In this document: piece by piece, positions 33,189 to 42,370 of the stretch
Layout of the letters: each line of letters begins with the position of its first letter
Position numbering within the stretch: position 1 is the first letter of the stretch
Assembly: GCF_029201545.1 (NCBI RefSeq)
Contig: NZ_CP104007.1
Span: 3,630,501 to 3,694,500, forward strand
Direction: 5' to 3'
Origin: Devosia sp. FJ2-5-3
GTDB taxonomy: Bacteria; Pseudomonadota; Alphaproteobacteria; Rhizobiales; Devosiaceae
Length of the DNA: 64,000 bases
Notes under the pieces: generated by a model
Database searches by the model: none
What the model saw: only the letters and a program-made list of their open reading frames with translations
What the model was told of the DNA's origin: nothing
Translations under genes and position numbers: made by a program

Positions 33189-34132
33189 TTCTTCCCCGAG
33201 ACGAGCCGGCGCGCATAGGCGATGGCAGAGTTCATGTTGATATGATTGGCCTTGCCGGTGCCGGCGATGTCGAACGCCGTGCCGTGATCCACCGAGGTCC
33301 GGTCGATCGGCAGCCCCAGCGAGACATTGACGGCGGTGTCGAAGGCCACGAGCTTGATGGGGATGTGCCCCTGATCGTGATATTGGGCGACGACCAGGTC
33401 GAAGCCGCCATTATAGGCCCGGTGAAAGACGGTATCGGCGGAGATGGGGCCGACCACGTCGATGCCCTCGGCTCGCGCCATGGCGACGGCCGGGGCCACC
33501 TGCACATCGTCTTCGGTGCCGAAGAGGCCATTTTCGCCGCAATGTGGGTTGATCCCGGCAATGGCGATGCGCGGGTGCTCATAGCCGACGCGCTTGAGAT
33601 GCTCGTTGCCGGCGCGAATGGTGGCGAGGATGCGCTCGGGGGTTGCCCGGTCGATGGCAGTCTTGAGCGAAACGTGGGTGGAGACGTGGATGACTTTGAG
33701 CCGCTCGGAGGCCAGCAGCATGAAGGCCGATTTCTGCCCGGTCAGCGCCGCCAACATGCCGGTGTGGCCATCATAATGATGACCGGCCGCGTTGAGCGCT
33801 TCCTTGTTGATCGGCGCTGTCACGATGCAGCCGATCTCGCCGGCCTCAGCATCGCGCACCGCTTTTTCGATGAAGCGGAAAGCCGCGTCGCCGCAAATCG
33901 GATCGAGCTTGCCCCAAGGCAGCGGCGCGCCTTCCATCGGCAGGTCGACAACCACGCCATCGAGATCGAGGGACACGCCGACAGCGGCGCGAGCGGCCTC
34001 GAGCGTGGCGCGATTGCCATAGATGCGGGTCCGGGCGCGGGCGTCCGCATCCATCTCGGCCAGGGCCTTGATGGAAATTTCCGGGCCCACCCCTGCCGGA
34101 TCGCCCATGGTAATGCCGATGATCTGGCTCAA
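33185..34132 (-). CDS. pdxA2: PdxA2-type 4-phospho-acid dehydrogenase
   Basis: 315 residues of the PdxA family. The start [13 protein letters not shown], metal-binding His residues in [33 protein letters not shown], and [15 protein letters not shown] with [13 protein letters not shown] are all present. True PdxA oxidises 4-phosphohydroxythreonine for vitamin B6. PdxA2 paralogues instead act on 4-phospho-D-threonate or erythronate, giving dihydroxyacetone phosphate and CO2. The presence of a DUF1537 kinase in the same cluster and the absence of pdxJ or ksgA nearby favour PdxA2. A TTG start with a GGAGAA site overlaps the end of the sialidase-like gene region. Confidence 0.85.
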   Translation of the reverse strand: MSQIIGITMGDPAGVGPEISIKALAEMDADARARTRIYGNRATLEAARAAVGVSLDLDGVVVDLPMEGAPLPWGKLDPICGDAAFRFIEKAVRDAEAGEIGCIVTAPINKEALNAAGHHYDGHTGMLAALTGQKSAFMLLASERLKVIHVSTHVSLKTAIDRATPERILATIRAGNEHLKRVGYEHPRIAIAGINPHCGENGLFGTEDDVQVAPAVAMARAEGIDVVGPISADTVFHRAYNGGFDLVVAQYHDQGHIPIKLVAFDTAVNVSLGLPIDRTSVDHGTAFDIAGTGKANHINMNSAIAYARRLVSGKK

Positions 34133-34134
34133 AG

Positions 34135-35301
34135 CTATTCTCCGTCGATCCAGCCTGCGGGCAGGCGGACATATTTGATGGCGCGCCGGAAATAGGTATA
34201 GGCCAGGTGCAATGCCCCATCCTCCCCTTCCAGCAGATAGGGATAGGACAGCTCCTTGTTGCGCCCGTCGACCGAATTATTGGACGTGCAGGTGCCGGGG
34301 CTGTCATCGACGATCCGACGCTGCGGCCAGGTCAGGCCGCCATCGGTGGATATGCAGAGCGTCAGCGGGGCGCGGGGCACACCCCAGATCGGCGCGCAGC
34401 CGCCCGTCGCATCGGGGCGGTCGTCACCTTCCTCGATCTCGTCATAGAGCGAGGCCCGCCGATCCGTGGAGGTCGCGGCCGATGCCGGGTTGCAAAGCAT
34501 GGCCAGCCGTCCGTCGCGCAGGCGGATGACGTTGATCGATGAATTGTTGTTGGGCACGTCGGTGGGGCGAGGTTCGGACCAGGTGAAACCACCATCGAGG
34601 CTTTCCGAGCGGCAGACGAAATCGGACTGGCGCCGGCGGTAGAAGGCGACCATGTGATCGCCATCGAGCGGCACGATGGTCATGTGCACCGAGCCGATCG
34701 AGCCGGGCACGTCGCTCATGGTCCAGGTCTGGCCGTCATCCGTGCTGACGGCAACGGCGGCGTTGTCGTGGCTGCCATTCCAACGCTGGCCCGGTCGCGA
34801 GATGCAGCGGAACACACCCATCATCACAGCCCCGTCCTTCCGCCGGACGAAACGGCCACGAATGAAGCTGCCCAGAGGCAGGTCGAGCTCGCGCGGCGGA
34901 CCCGAGACCAGCTGATTGCCGGACAGCGAAACCGGGCGCGTGCGCAGCAGGCATTCATCCTGATTGCCGGCTGGCTGGGCAGTGTGGAACAGGTGCCACT
35001 GGCCCCGACTATCGCGCCAGAGGACGGGATTCTGCTCTGACCGCTGGTCGTCATCGCTCAGCCGCACCGGCGCGCTCCACACCGTCGCACCGGGGGAAAG
35101 CGTCGAGCCATAGATCGAAATATCGGACTTGCCCTCAAGGGTCCCGCCGAACCACAGGCAGGCCAGCGTGCCATCGTCCAGACGCTCGATGAAGGCGGCG
35201 TGGTTCTGCACCATCGGAGACGGCAGGAAAGCCTCGTTCCGCCCCTCTGCCCCGGCCACAAGGCGCCCGTCCATCCGCGCTGCGATATCCTCTGGCGACA
35301 C
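34135..35301 (-). CDS. Sialidase-fold (BNR/Asp-box) protein, cytoplasmic
   Basis: 388 residues forming a six-bladed propeller. Three Asp-boxes of the S-x-D-x-G-x-T-W type are visible: [18 protein letters not shown] and STDGGLTWP. Arg residues in FIRGRFVRR and YRRRQSDF could belong to an acid-binding pocket. There is no signal peptide, so it acts in the cytoplasm, unlike secreted sialidases. It may cleave or isomerise an imported sugar-acid conjugate, but this is inference. It is the first gene of the leftward arm, with GTG start and a strong AGGAGGG site, and only two bases separate it from pdxA2. Confidence 0.8.
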   Translation of the reverse strand: MSPEDIAARMDGRLVAGAEGRNEAFLPSPMVQNHAAFIERLDDGTLACLWFGGTLEGKSDISIYGSTLSPGATVWSAPVRLSDDDQRSEQNPVLWRDSRGQWHLFHTAQPAGNQDECLLRTRPVSLSGNQLVSGPPRELDLPLGSFIRGRFVRRKDGAVMMGVFRCISRPGQRWNGSHDNAAVAVSTDDGQTWTMSDVPGSIGSVHMTIVPLDGDHMVAFYRRRQSDFVCRSESLDGGFTWSEPRPTDVPNNNSSINVIRLRDGRLAMLCNPASAATSTDRRASLYDEIEEGDDRPDATGGCAPIWGVPRAPLTLCISTDGGLTWPQRRIVDDSPGTCTSNNSVDGRNKELSYPYLLEGEDGALHLAYTYFRRAIKYVRLPAGWIDGE

Positions 35302-35595
35302 TCTTCCCTCCTAGATCAGTGACCCCAAACTTCCCGCCAAATCACATGTTGTCAAGTTCATAAACGAAGATGTTTTCAAACTGGCGCCGCTCATGCGGAT
35401 TTTTATGTATTGTTTTTCAATGGCTTGATTAGCCTGACAAACCAAAATTGTAAGGTTGAAAAAAATCGGTTTGACAACCAGACAGTGAATAGCAATAGTT
35501 TTGACACGGGGCGCGCAAGTGCCTTCGAGGGTATTGGCATGGGCGAAACCGCAGCGCCGCCCATCACACCCACAGCTGCGATGGGAGGATCCGAA
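35302..35595. promoter_or_regulatory. Divergent control region of the catabolic cluster
   Basis: This 294-base AT-rich region lies between the two arms. It holds repeated TTGACA/TTGTCA motifs: TTGTCAA (35349-35355), CTGACAA (35434-35440), TTGACAA (35471-35477) and TTTGACA near 35500. One is embedded in GGTTTGACAACC (35468-35479), an imperfect palindrome of the kind bound by FCD/FadR-type regulators. AACC-N10-GGTT also occurs at 35440-35457. The cluster's own FCD regulator (41636) is the likely binder. The motifs are seen; the function is inferred. Confidence 0.45.
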
Positions 35596-37098
35596 TTGTT
35601 TAAACCGCTTCTGATTGGCGCCCTCTTGGCGTCCACGACGATTGCTCCTGCGCTGGCGCAGGCAAATACCGATATCACCGTGGTGCTGAGTGAAGAGCTC
35701 GACCTGGTCGAACCCTGCATGGCCACGCGTTCCAATATCGGGCGCGTCATCATGCAGAACATCAGCGAGACACTGACCGAGCTGGACGTCCGGGGCGATG
35801 CCGGCCTGATGCCGCGCCTGGCCGAAAGCTGGGAAGATCTCGGCAACGGCACCTGGCAGTTCAAGCTGCGCCAGGGCGTGACCTTCTCCGATGGCTCGGC
35901 CTTCGACGCCAACGACGTCAAGCACTCGTTCGACCGCGTCTTCTCCGACCAGATCACCTGCGAGAGCAAGCGCTACTTTGCCGACACCGCGCTCTCCTTC
36001 GAGGTGGTGGACGACAACACCATCAACATCACCGCCGATCCGGTCCAGCCCATCCTGCCGCTGCTGATGACGCTCGTCACCATCGTGCCGTCCGAAACGC
36101 CGATGGAATTCGTGCGCGACCCGATCGGCACCGGCCCTTATGCCATGACCGACTGGACGGCCGGCCAGCAGATCGTCCTCGAGCGCCGCGACGATTACTG
36201 GGGCGCACAGCCCGAAGTGACCAAGGCGACCTATGTGTTCCGCTCCGAGCCAGCCGTCCGCGCGGGCATGGTTGCCGCCGGCGAAGCCGACATCGCGCCG
36301 CAGATCACCGCCGAAGTTGCGGATAATCGCGATCTCGATTTCGCCTATCCGAACTCTGAAACCGTCTATCTGCGCATTGACGGCCAGGACGCGCCGACCG
36401 ACGACATCCGCATTCGCAAGGCGCTCAACCACGCCATCGAACGCGAAGCCTTTATCGGCACCATCCTGCCCGAAGGCACCGAACTGGCCGTCGCCATGGT
36501 CCCACCCACGACGCTGGGCTGGAACCCCAACCTGACGCCGCCGGCTTATGATCCCGACCTCGCCAAGCAACTGATCGCCGAAGCCCAGGCCGATGGCGTC
36601 GACACCAGCCTGCCGATCGAGATCGTGGCCCGCACCGAGAACTTCCCGAACGTGACGGAAGTGGCCGAGGCCATCGTGCAGATGCTGACCGATGTCGGCT
36701 TCAACGCCAGCCTGCGCATGGTGGAAGTGGCCGAGCACGAGCAGTTCTACTCCAAGCCCTATCCGGAGAGCGAAGGCACGCGCCTCGTCATGGCCCAGCA
36801 CGACAACAGCCGCGGCGACCCGGTGTTCTCGATGTTCTTCAAATATGCCAGCGAAGGCACCCAGTCCGGCGTCGCCGACCCCAAGGTGGACGATCTGATC
36901 GCCCGCGCTTCGGCCGCAACCGGGGAAGAACGCGCCGCCATCTGGTCCGAGCTCTTCGCCTATGTGCATGATGAGATCGTCGCCGACGTCCTCCTGTTCC
37001 ACATGGTGGGCCTCAGCCGCGTCGGCGAACGACTTGAGTTCACCCCGACCATCGCCACCAATGGACAGCTGCAGCTGAGCGAAATCGGCTTCAAATAG
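35596..37098 (+). CDS. Peptide-type ABC transporter, substrate-binding protein
   Basis: 500 residues, a cluster C (family 5) binding protein like DppA/OppA. A signal peptide (FKPLLIGALLASTTIAPALA) is followed by a mature part with MPRLAESWEDLGNGTWQFKL, GVTFSDGSAFDANDVKHSFD and DPIGTGPYAMTDW, all typical. The start is taken as a TTG at 35596, six bases after GGGAGGA. An ATG at 35581 lies before that site and so is less likely. Family members bind peptides but also sugars, opines and oligosaccharides; the catabolic neighbours suggest a sugar-acid conjugate. A strong hairpin separates it from the permease genes. Confidence 0.88.
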   Translation: MFKPLLIGALLASTTIAPALAQANTDITVVLSEELDLVEPCMATRSNIGRVIMQNISETLTELDVRGDAGLMPRLAESWEDLGNGTWQFKLRQGVTFSDGSAFDANDVKHSFDRVFSDQITCESKRYFADTALSFEVVDDNTINITADPVQPILPLLMTLVTIVPSETPMEFVRDPIGTGPYAMTDWTAGQQIVLERRDDYWGAQPEVTKATYVFRSEPAVRAGMVAAGEADIAPQITAEVADNRDLDFAYPNSETVYLRIDGQDAPTDDIRIRKALNHAIEREAFIGTILPEGTELAVAMVPPTTLGWNPNLTPPAYDPDLAKQLIAEAQADGVDTSLPIEIVARTENFPNVTEVAEAIVQMLTDVGFNASLRMVEVAEHEQFYSKPYPESEGTRLVMAQHDNSRGDPVFSMFFKYASEGTQSGVADPKVDDLIARASAATGEERAAIWSELFAYVHDEIVADVLLFHMVGLSRVGERLEFTPTIATNGQLQLSEIGFK

Positions 37099-37115
37099 GT
37101 CCGTTCACGATCTGG

Positions 37116-37144
37116 GCGACGCCGGAAAATCCGGCGTCGCCTTT
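37116..37144 (+). terminator. Strong hairpin between binding-protein and permease genes
   Basis: An 11-bp perfect stem (37116-37126 with 37130-37140, GCGACGCCGGA/TCCGGCGTCGC, loop AAA) is followed by CTTTT. It would partly terminate transcription or protect the upstream mRNA, giving more binding protein than membrane subunits, a common arrangement in ABC operons. Confidence 0.7.
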
Positions 37145-37165
37145 TGACCACCAGGGAAAAATGCC

Positions 37166-38080
37166 ATGACCAAAATGATCGGGCAGCGCGCCATAGCGAG
37201 CCTCCTGTCCCTGCTGGGACTGATGGTCCTGGTGTTCTTTCTGTCGCGACTGACCGGCGATCCGGCAGTGCTGTTCCTGCCCATCGATGCGACCGAGGAG
37301 ATGAAGCAGCAGTTCCGCGCCCTGCATGGGCTCGACCTGCCGCTGATCGAACAATTCGGGCGCTATGTGCTCGATATCGTCCAGCTCGATTTCGGCGAAA
37401 GCCTGCGCAAGGCGCGCCCCGCCATCGATATCGTCATCGAAGCCTATAGCTGGACGCTGCCGCTGGCGGTGATCACCATGAGCCTCGTGGTGGTCGCCGC
37501 GATCATCCTCGGCTCGCTCGCCGCCTTCAATGTCGGCGGCTTTTTCGACCGGCTGGTATCCATCGTGTCGCTCGTGGGCGCCTCGGCCCCCGATTTCTGG
37601 ATCGCCATCGTCGCCATCGTCATCTTTTCGCTGGGCCTGGGCTGGCTGCCGACCTCGGGCGTCGGGACGCCATGGCACTGGATCCTGCCCATTACCGTGC
37701 TCTTCATCCGGCCGTTCGGGCTGGTGGTGCAGGTGGTTCGCGGCTCCATGCTTTCGGCGCTCTCGGCCCCCTATGTGAAGACGGCACGGGCCAAGGGCGT
37801 CAAGAATTTGCCGCTGATCTTCGTGCACACCCTGCGCAATGGCATGCTGCCCGTCATTACCGTCATCGGCGACCAGGCCGCGGCCATGCTCAACGGCGCC
37901 GTCATCGTCGAGACCATTTTCGGTTTCCCCGGCATCGGCAAGCTGATGATCGATTCCATCCTGCAGCGCGACTTCAACGTGGTGCTCGCCGCCATCATGG
38001 TCACCGCCATCGCCATCTTCATCATGAACATCCTGATCGACATCGCCTATGGGCTGCTCGATCCGCGGATCCGACAATAG
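37166..38080 (+). CDS. Peptide-type ABC transporter permease (DppB-like)
   Basis: 304 residues with six membrane helices. The N-terminal helix and periplasmic part (RLTGDPAVLFLP, LHGLDLPLIEQFGRYVLDIV, LDFGESLRKARP) are typical of DppB/OppB. The coupling loop is YVKTARAKGVKNLPLIFVHT, with the EAA-like A-R-A-K-G pattern, and the protein ends in IAYGLLDPRIRQ. It forms the channel with the next gene product. Confidence 0.93.
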   Translation: MTKMIGQRAIASLLSLLGLMVLVFFLSRLTGDPAVLFLPIDATEEMKQQFRALHGLDLPLIEQFGRYVLDIVQLDFGESLRKARPAIDIVIEAYSWTLPLAVITMSLVVVAAIILGSLAAFNVGGFFDRLVSIVSLVGASAPDFWIAIVAIVIFSLGLGWLPTSGVGTPWHWILPITVLFIRPFGLVVQVVRGSMLSALSAPYVKTARAKGVKNLPLIFVHTLRNGMLPVITVIGDQAAAMLNGAVIVETIFGFPGIGKLMIDSILQRDFNVVLAAIMVTAIAIFIMNILIDIAYGLLDPRIRQ

Positions 38081-38086
38081 GAGGCG

Positions 38087-39013
38087 ATGATGGCAGACCT
38101 CACTCTCGCCAAGCCGGACGACAATTCCGCCCCGCGCGGGCCTTCGCTGCTCTCCATGCTGTGGCGCGACAAGCTCGCCTTCGCCTCGGCCGTGATCCTG
38201 CTGGTGATCGTGCTGTTCGCGCTGTTCGGCCCGGCGCTGCTGGGCGAGCTCGCGACGCGGCAGAATTTGCGCGGCCGCAATTTCCCGCCCTTCAGCCTCG
38301 AGCGCGGCTGGGTCTTCTTCCTGGGCGGCGATTCCCTCGGGCGGCCGATGCTGGCGCGCCTCGTCGTGGCCGCGCACAGCACGATCCTGATTGCCGCGGG
38401 CACGGTGTTTTCGGCCCTCGTCGTCGGCGCGGGGCTCGGGCTCGTCGCCGGCTACAGGGGCAAGACGGTGTCGCAGATCATCATGCGCCTCGCCGACGTG
38501 ATCATGTCGTTCCCCTCGCTGCTGATCGCGGTCGTCGTGCTTTATGTGCTGGGACCCTCCATACAGAACATGGTGCTGGTGCTGGCCATTACCCGCATCC
38601 CGATCTATCTGCGCACGACCCGAGCGGAGGTGCTCGAAGTGCGCGAGCGCATGTTCGTGCAGGCGGCTATCGTCATGGGGGCTCGGCACCGGCGCATCAT
38701 CCTCAGGCACATCCTGCCGGTGATCGCGCCGACGCTGGTCACCATCGCGACGCTGGATTTCGCCTTCGTCATGCTGGCTGAATCCTCGCTGTCATTCCTC
38801 GGCATCGGCGTGCAGCCGCCCGATATCACCTGGGGCCTGATGGTCAGCCAGGGCAGGCCCTATCTCACCACGGCATGGTGGCTGGCCTTCTGGCCGGGGA
38901 TGATGATTGTCCTCACCGCGCTCTCGCTCAATCTCCTGTCCAACTGGATGCGCGTCGCGCTCGACCCCAACCAGCGCTGGCGCCTCGAATCCCGGAGGAC
39001 GAAGAATGTCTGA
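38087..39013 (+). CDS. Peptide-type ABC transporter permease (DppC-like)
   Basis: 308 residues. An N-terminal helix (LAFASAVILLVIVLFALFGP), a periplasmic loop containing GGDSLGRPMLARLVVAAHST (the DxxGRD-like DppC mark, here with P in place of D), and the coupling loop FVQAAIVMGARHRRIILRHI are typical. LAESSLSFLGIGVQPPDITW and ALDPNQRWR at the end confirm it. AGGAGGCG precedes the first of two adjacent ATG codons. It overlaps the ATPase gene by eight bases. Confidence 0.93.
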   Translation: MMADLTLAKPDDNSAPRGPSLLSMLWRDKLAFASAVILLVIVLFALFGPALLGELATRQNLRGRNFPPFSLERGWVFFLGGDSLGRPMLARLVVAAHSTILIAAGTVFSALVVGAGLGLVAGYRGKTVSQIIMRLADVIMSFPSLLIAVVVLYVLGPSIQNMVLVLAITRIPIYLRTTRAEVLEVRERMFVQAAIVMGARHRRIILRHILPVIAPTLVTIATLDFAFVMLAESSLSFLGIGVQPPDITWGLMVSQGRPYLTTAWWLAFWPGMMIVLTALSLNLLSNWMRVALDPNQRWRLESRRTKNV

Positions 39014-40619
39014 GCCGCTGCTGACAGTAAAAAACCTCTCGGTGGATTTTCACACCGCCCGCGGCACCGTGCATGCGGTCAAGAACGTCTCGTGGCACGT
39101 GGCGCGGGGGGAAACCCTCGCCATCCTGGGGGAAAGCGGCTCGGGCAAGTCCGTTTCGGCCAATGCGGTGATGAACCTTCTCGACATCCCGCCGGCGGAA
39201 ATCGTCTCCGGCGAGATCCTCTACGAGGGCGAAGACCTTCTCAAGATCAGCTACGAAAAGCACCGCGCGCTCAACGGCAAGAAGATCGCCATGATCTTCC
39301 AGGACCCGCTGGGCCATCTCAACCCGGTCTATAGCGTGGGCTGGCAGATCGTCGAGATGATGACCGCCCATGGTCGTCCGGCCGATGCGGCCCGCACAAG
39401 GGCGCTCGAACTGCTCAATCGGGTGGGCATTCCCGAGCCCGAGCAGGCGATGCATAAATATCCGCACCAATTCTCCGGCGGCCAGCGCCAGCGGCTGATG
39501 ATCGCCATGGCGCTGATGCTCAAGCCCGACATTCTCATCGCCGATGAGCCGACGACCGCGCTCGACGTCACCATCCAGGCCGACGTGCTGGCGCTGCTCA
39601 AGGAATTGCAGCGCGAAACGGGCATGGCCATGGTGCTGATCACCCACGATCTGGGGGTCGTCGCCGAAATTGCCGATCGTGTGGTGGTGATGAACCAGGG
39701 CGAGATCGTCGAGACCGGGCCGGCGCACGAGGTCTATCACCGGCCCCAACACGCCTATACGAAGAAGCTCATCGCCGCAGCGCCCGGCAAGGGCGCCATC
39801 CGCCAGCTCGATGGCAGCGCGCCCCTCTTGCTCGAGGCAAAGGGCCTTCACAAGACCTATGGCAAGTTCGCCGCTCTCAAGGACGTGTCGTTCACGCTCG
39901 CCCGGGGGCAGAGCCTTGCCGTCGTGGGAGAAAGCGGCTCGGGCAAGTCCACCCTGGCGCGAACGCTCCTGCGGCTCGAAATCGCCGATAGCGGCGAGGC
40001 CCTGTGGAAGGGCAAGGACCTCATAAGCATGAACGCGCGCGACCTGCTCGCCTGCCGCCGCGAGATCCAGATGGTGTTCCAGGACCCGACCCAATCGCTC
40101 AATCCGCGCATGTCGGTCTACCAGCTTATTTCCGAGGGTTGGGACATACACAGGCTGATGCCGGACAAGCGCCAGCGGCGCGACCGGGTCCTGGCCCTGC
40201 TCGAACAGGTCGGCCTGTCGCCCGAGCATGCGGACCGCTATCCGCACCAGTTCTCGGGCGGCCAGCGCCAGCGCATCGCCATTGCCCGGGCCCTGGCGCT
40301 CGAGCCCGAGCTGATCATCTGCGACGAGGCGGTTTCGGCGCTCGACGTCTCCATCCAGGCCCAGGTGATCGCGCTGCTCGACGATTTGCGCCGGCGCCTC
40401 GGCATATCGTTCCTGTTCATCGCCCATGATCTGGGTGTGGTGCGCGATTTCGCCGACACGGTCATCGTCATGAAATCGGGCGAGATCGTCGAGCGCGGCC
40501 CCACCGGCAAGATCTTCGCCGCCCCCGAACACCCCTATACCCAGCGCCTGCTCGCCGCCAATCTCGACCCCGATCCGGACATCCAGGCGCAAAGGCGCGC
40601 GGCATTTGCCCATGGTTGA
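39006..40619 (+). CDS. Fused double ABC ATPase (DppD-DppF type)
   Basis: 537 residues with two complete ATPase domains in one chain. Domain 1 (residues 1-260) has Walker A LGESGSGKSVSANAVM, signature FSGGQRQRLMIAMALM and Walker B ILIADEPTTALDVT. Domain 2 (275-530) has VGESGSGKSTLARTLL, FSGGQRQRIAIARALA and LIICDEAVSALDVS; the usual P after DE is A here. Each domain ends with the oligopeptide-transporter C-terminal motif (HAYTKKLIAA and HPYTQRLLAA). Fusion of DppD and DppF is common in Hyphomicrobiales. It overlaps the permease gene upstream and the kinase gene downstream. Confidence 0.93.
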   Translation: MSEPLLTVKNLSVDFHTARGTVHAVKNVSWHVARGETLAILGESGSGKSVSANAVMNLLDIPPAEIVSGEILYEGEDLLKISYEKHRALNGKKIAMIFQDPLGHLNPVYSVGWQIVEMMTAHGRPADAARTRALELLNRVGIPEPEQAMHKYPHQFSGGQRQRLMIAMALMLKPDILIADEPTTALDVTIQADVLALLKELQRETGMAMVLITHDLGVVAEIADRVVVMNQGEIVETGPAHEVYHRPQHAYTKKLIAAAPGKGAIRQLDGSAPLLLEAKGLHKTYGKFAALKDVSFTLARGQSLAVVGESGSGKSTLARTLLRLEIADSGEALWKGKDLISMNARDLLACRREIQMVFQDPTQSLNPRMSVYQLISEGWDIHRLMPDKRQRRDRVLALLEQVGLSPEHADRYPHQFSGGQRQRIAIARALALEPELIICDEAVSALDVSIQAQVIALLDDLRRRLGISFLFIAHDLGVVRDFADTVIVMKSGEIVERGPTGKIFAAPEHPYTQRLLAANLDPDPDIQAQRRAAFAHG

Positions 40620-41655
40620 GCGCATCATCATCGCCGATGATCTGACGGGCGCGCTCGACGCAGCGGCGCCCTTTGCCATGCGTGGGATCGCCACCTGCGT
40701 CGCCCTCAATGCCCATGCCCTGCCAGAGTGCCTCGCCAGCGGGGCCCGCATTGTCAGCGTGTCTACCGACAGCCGCGAGGTGGAACCCGCCCTCGCCCAT
40801 CGCGCGGTAAAGGCCGTTCTCGCCCGTATCCCGGCCGGCACAGCGCTGTTCAAGAAGGTGGATTCCCGTCTCAAGGGCAATATCGAGGCCGAACTCGACG
40901 CCATTCCGCATGCGCACAGTCTCGTCGTCCCGGCCATTCCCGAATTCGGCCGCTGGATGCGCAATGGCCAACTCGGCGGCTTCGGCGTGGAGACGCCCAT
41001 CGACATTGCGAACCGCCTCGGTCGCCACGCCGGACACGCGGTCATTCCCGACATCTCCAGCGCCGAGGATATTTCTCGCGCGCTCGCCCAGCCCTGTGAC
41101 CTATTGGTCGGTGCGCGCGGCCTCGCCCGGGCACTGGCCGAGGCGATGGCGCCCGAGGCGCCGGCGCCCAGCCTCGTCCTGCCATCCGGGCGCGCCTATT
41201 GCGTTATAGGTTCGACCGACCCGATTACCGGGGCGCAGCTGGAGAATTTGCGTGCCAGCGATCCCGCCATCGCCTATGTGCCTGCGCCCAATGGGCGGGG
41301 CGAGCCGCCAGCGGGGGAGGCCAATCTCACCATTATCCGGGCCACTGAGGGGGCCGAGCAAATCGACGGCAAATCGGTGGCGCATGCGCTGGCCGAAACG
41401 CTGTCGCGTCTCGCGCCACCGCCGGGATCGCTGCTGGTACTGTCGGGTGGCGCAACTGCCCAGATCATTCTCGACCGGCTGGGCATCACCATGGTGGAGC
41501 TTCTCGGGGAAGCGCTGCCGGGCCTGCCGCTTTGCCGCGCGGGTGACTTGACTGTTGTGACCAAATCGGGCGGTTTTGGCCCCGTGGACACGCTAACTCG
41601 CCTCTTTGCCCCTTACCTCTCCTCCAGGAGCGCAGTTGACCACCATGTCGGATAG
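40612..41655 (+). CDS. DUF1537 four-carbon acid-sugar kinase
   Basis: 347 residues of the OtnK/DtnK kinase family. The N-terminal acid-binding domain starts with ERIIIADDLTGALDAAAPFA and includes FKKVDSRLKGNIEAELDA. The C-terminal ATP-binding domain has SLLVLSGGATAQIILDRLGI and TVVTKSGGFGPVDTL. Known members phosphorylate D-threonate, D-erythronate or 3-oxo-tetronates at C4, feeding PdxA2, which is encoded in the other arm of this cluster. At 347 residues it is shorter than most (about 420). The ATG overlaps the stop of the ATPase gene, placing it in the transporter operon. Confidence 0.87.
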   Translation: MVERIIIADDLTGALDAAAPFAMRGIATCVALNAHALPECLASGARIVSVSTDSREVEPALAHRAVKAVLARIPAGTALFKKVDSRLKGNIEAELDAIPHAHSLVVPAIPEFGRWMRNGQLGGFGVETPIDIANRLGRHAGHAVIPDISSAEDISRALAQPCDLLVGARGLARALAEAMAPEAPAPSLVLPSGRAYCVIGSTDPITGAQLENLRASDPAIAYVPAPNGRGEPPAGEANLTIIRATEGAEQIDGKSVAHALAETLSRLAPPPGSLLVLSGGATAQIILDRLGITMVELLGEALPGLPLCRAGDLTVVTKSGGFGPVDTLTRLFAPYLSSRSAVDHHVG

Positions 41656-42343
41656 CTTGACCGGACGCCGCATCCTTGCCGATACGGTGTTCGAGCGCAT
41701 TTCGCGGGCGATCAAATCCGGCGCCTATGGCGTCGATGAGCGCCTGCCCACCGAGCACGCGCTGGCCGCCGAGTTCCAGGTATCCCGCCCCGTCGTGCGC
41801 GACGCGCTGCAGCGCCTGCGCGACCAGGGCCTTATCTATTCGCGCCGCGGCGCCGGCAGCTTCGTCAGGGAACAGGGTATTCGCGAGCCCCTGGGCTTCG
41901 GGCAGATGGAAAATCTGTCCGATCTGCAGCATTGCTACGATTTCCGCCTGACCATCGAGCCGGAAGGCGCGGCCATGGCAGCCTTGCGGCGGACGCCGGC
42001 GGCGATCCAGAAAATCCAGACCGCGCTTTCCCTGTTGCGAGACGCCACCAACCGCCAGGCCCACCGCGCCGACGCCGATTTCATGTTTCACCTCGCCATC
42101 GCGCAGGCCTCGGGCAACCCCTATTTCGTCACCGCCATGCAGGCGCTCGAAGAGCATATCGCGGTGGGCATGCGGCTGCACGGCCTGTCGCTGCGCAGCA
42201 CCAAGGACGGGCTGGCGCGCGTGCTGGTCGAACACACCGATATCCTCGGGGCCATCGAGAATTCCCAGCCCGAGAAGGCGCGCGAGCTGATGCGCGACCA
42301 TTTGAAGGGTTCGCGCGACCGGCTCTTCGTCCCGCAATCCTGA
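41636..42343 (+). CDS. GntR-family regulator, FCD subfamily
   Basis: 235 residues. The winged-helix DNA-binding domain (RLPTEHALAAEFQVSRPVVR, DALQRLRDQGLIYSRRGAGS) is followed by an FCD all-helical ligand domain (CYDFRLTIEPEGAAMAALRR, ADADFMFHLAIAQASGNPYF, VLVEHTDILGAIENSQPEKA). Its Asp and His residues match the metal and carboxylate-ligand pocket of the family. FCD regulators commonly sense sugar acids, so it probably controls this cluster through the divergent region at 35302-35595. The TTG at 41636 lies 5 bases after AGGAG; an ATG at 41645 is the alternative. Confidence 0.9.
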   Translation: MTTMSDSLTGRRILADTVFERISRAIKSGAYGVDERLPTEHALAAEFQVSRPVVRDALQRLRDQGLIYSRRGAGSFVREQGIREPLGFGQMENLSDLQHCYDFRLTIEPEGAAMAALRRTPAAIQKIQTALSLLRDATNRQAHRADADFMFHLAIAQASGNPYFVTAMQALEEHIAVGMRLHGLSLRSTKDGLARVLVEHTDILGAIENSQPEKARELMRDHLKGSRDRLFVPQS

Positions 42344-42370
42344 CTATTGGCGCGCCCTGCCCTGCGGTCG

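Noticed and set aside
33185..34132. Genuine PdxA of vitamin B6 synthesis
   Set aside because: No pdxJ, surA or ksgA neighbours; translational coupling to a DapA-like lyase and co-clustering with a DUF1537 kinase fit the PdxA2 catabolic branch better.
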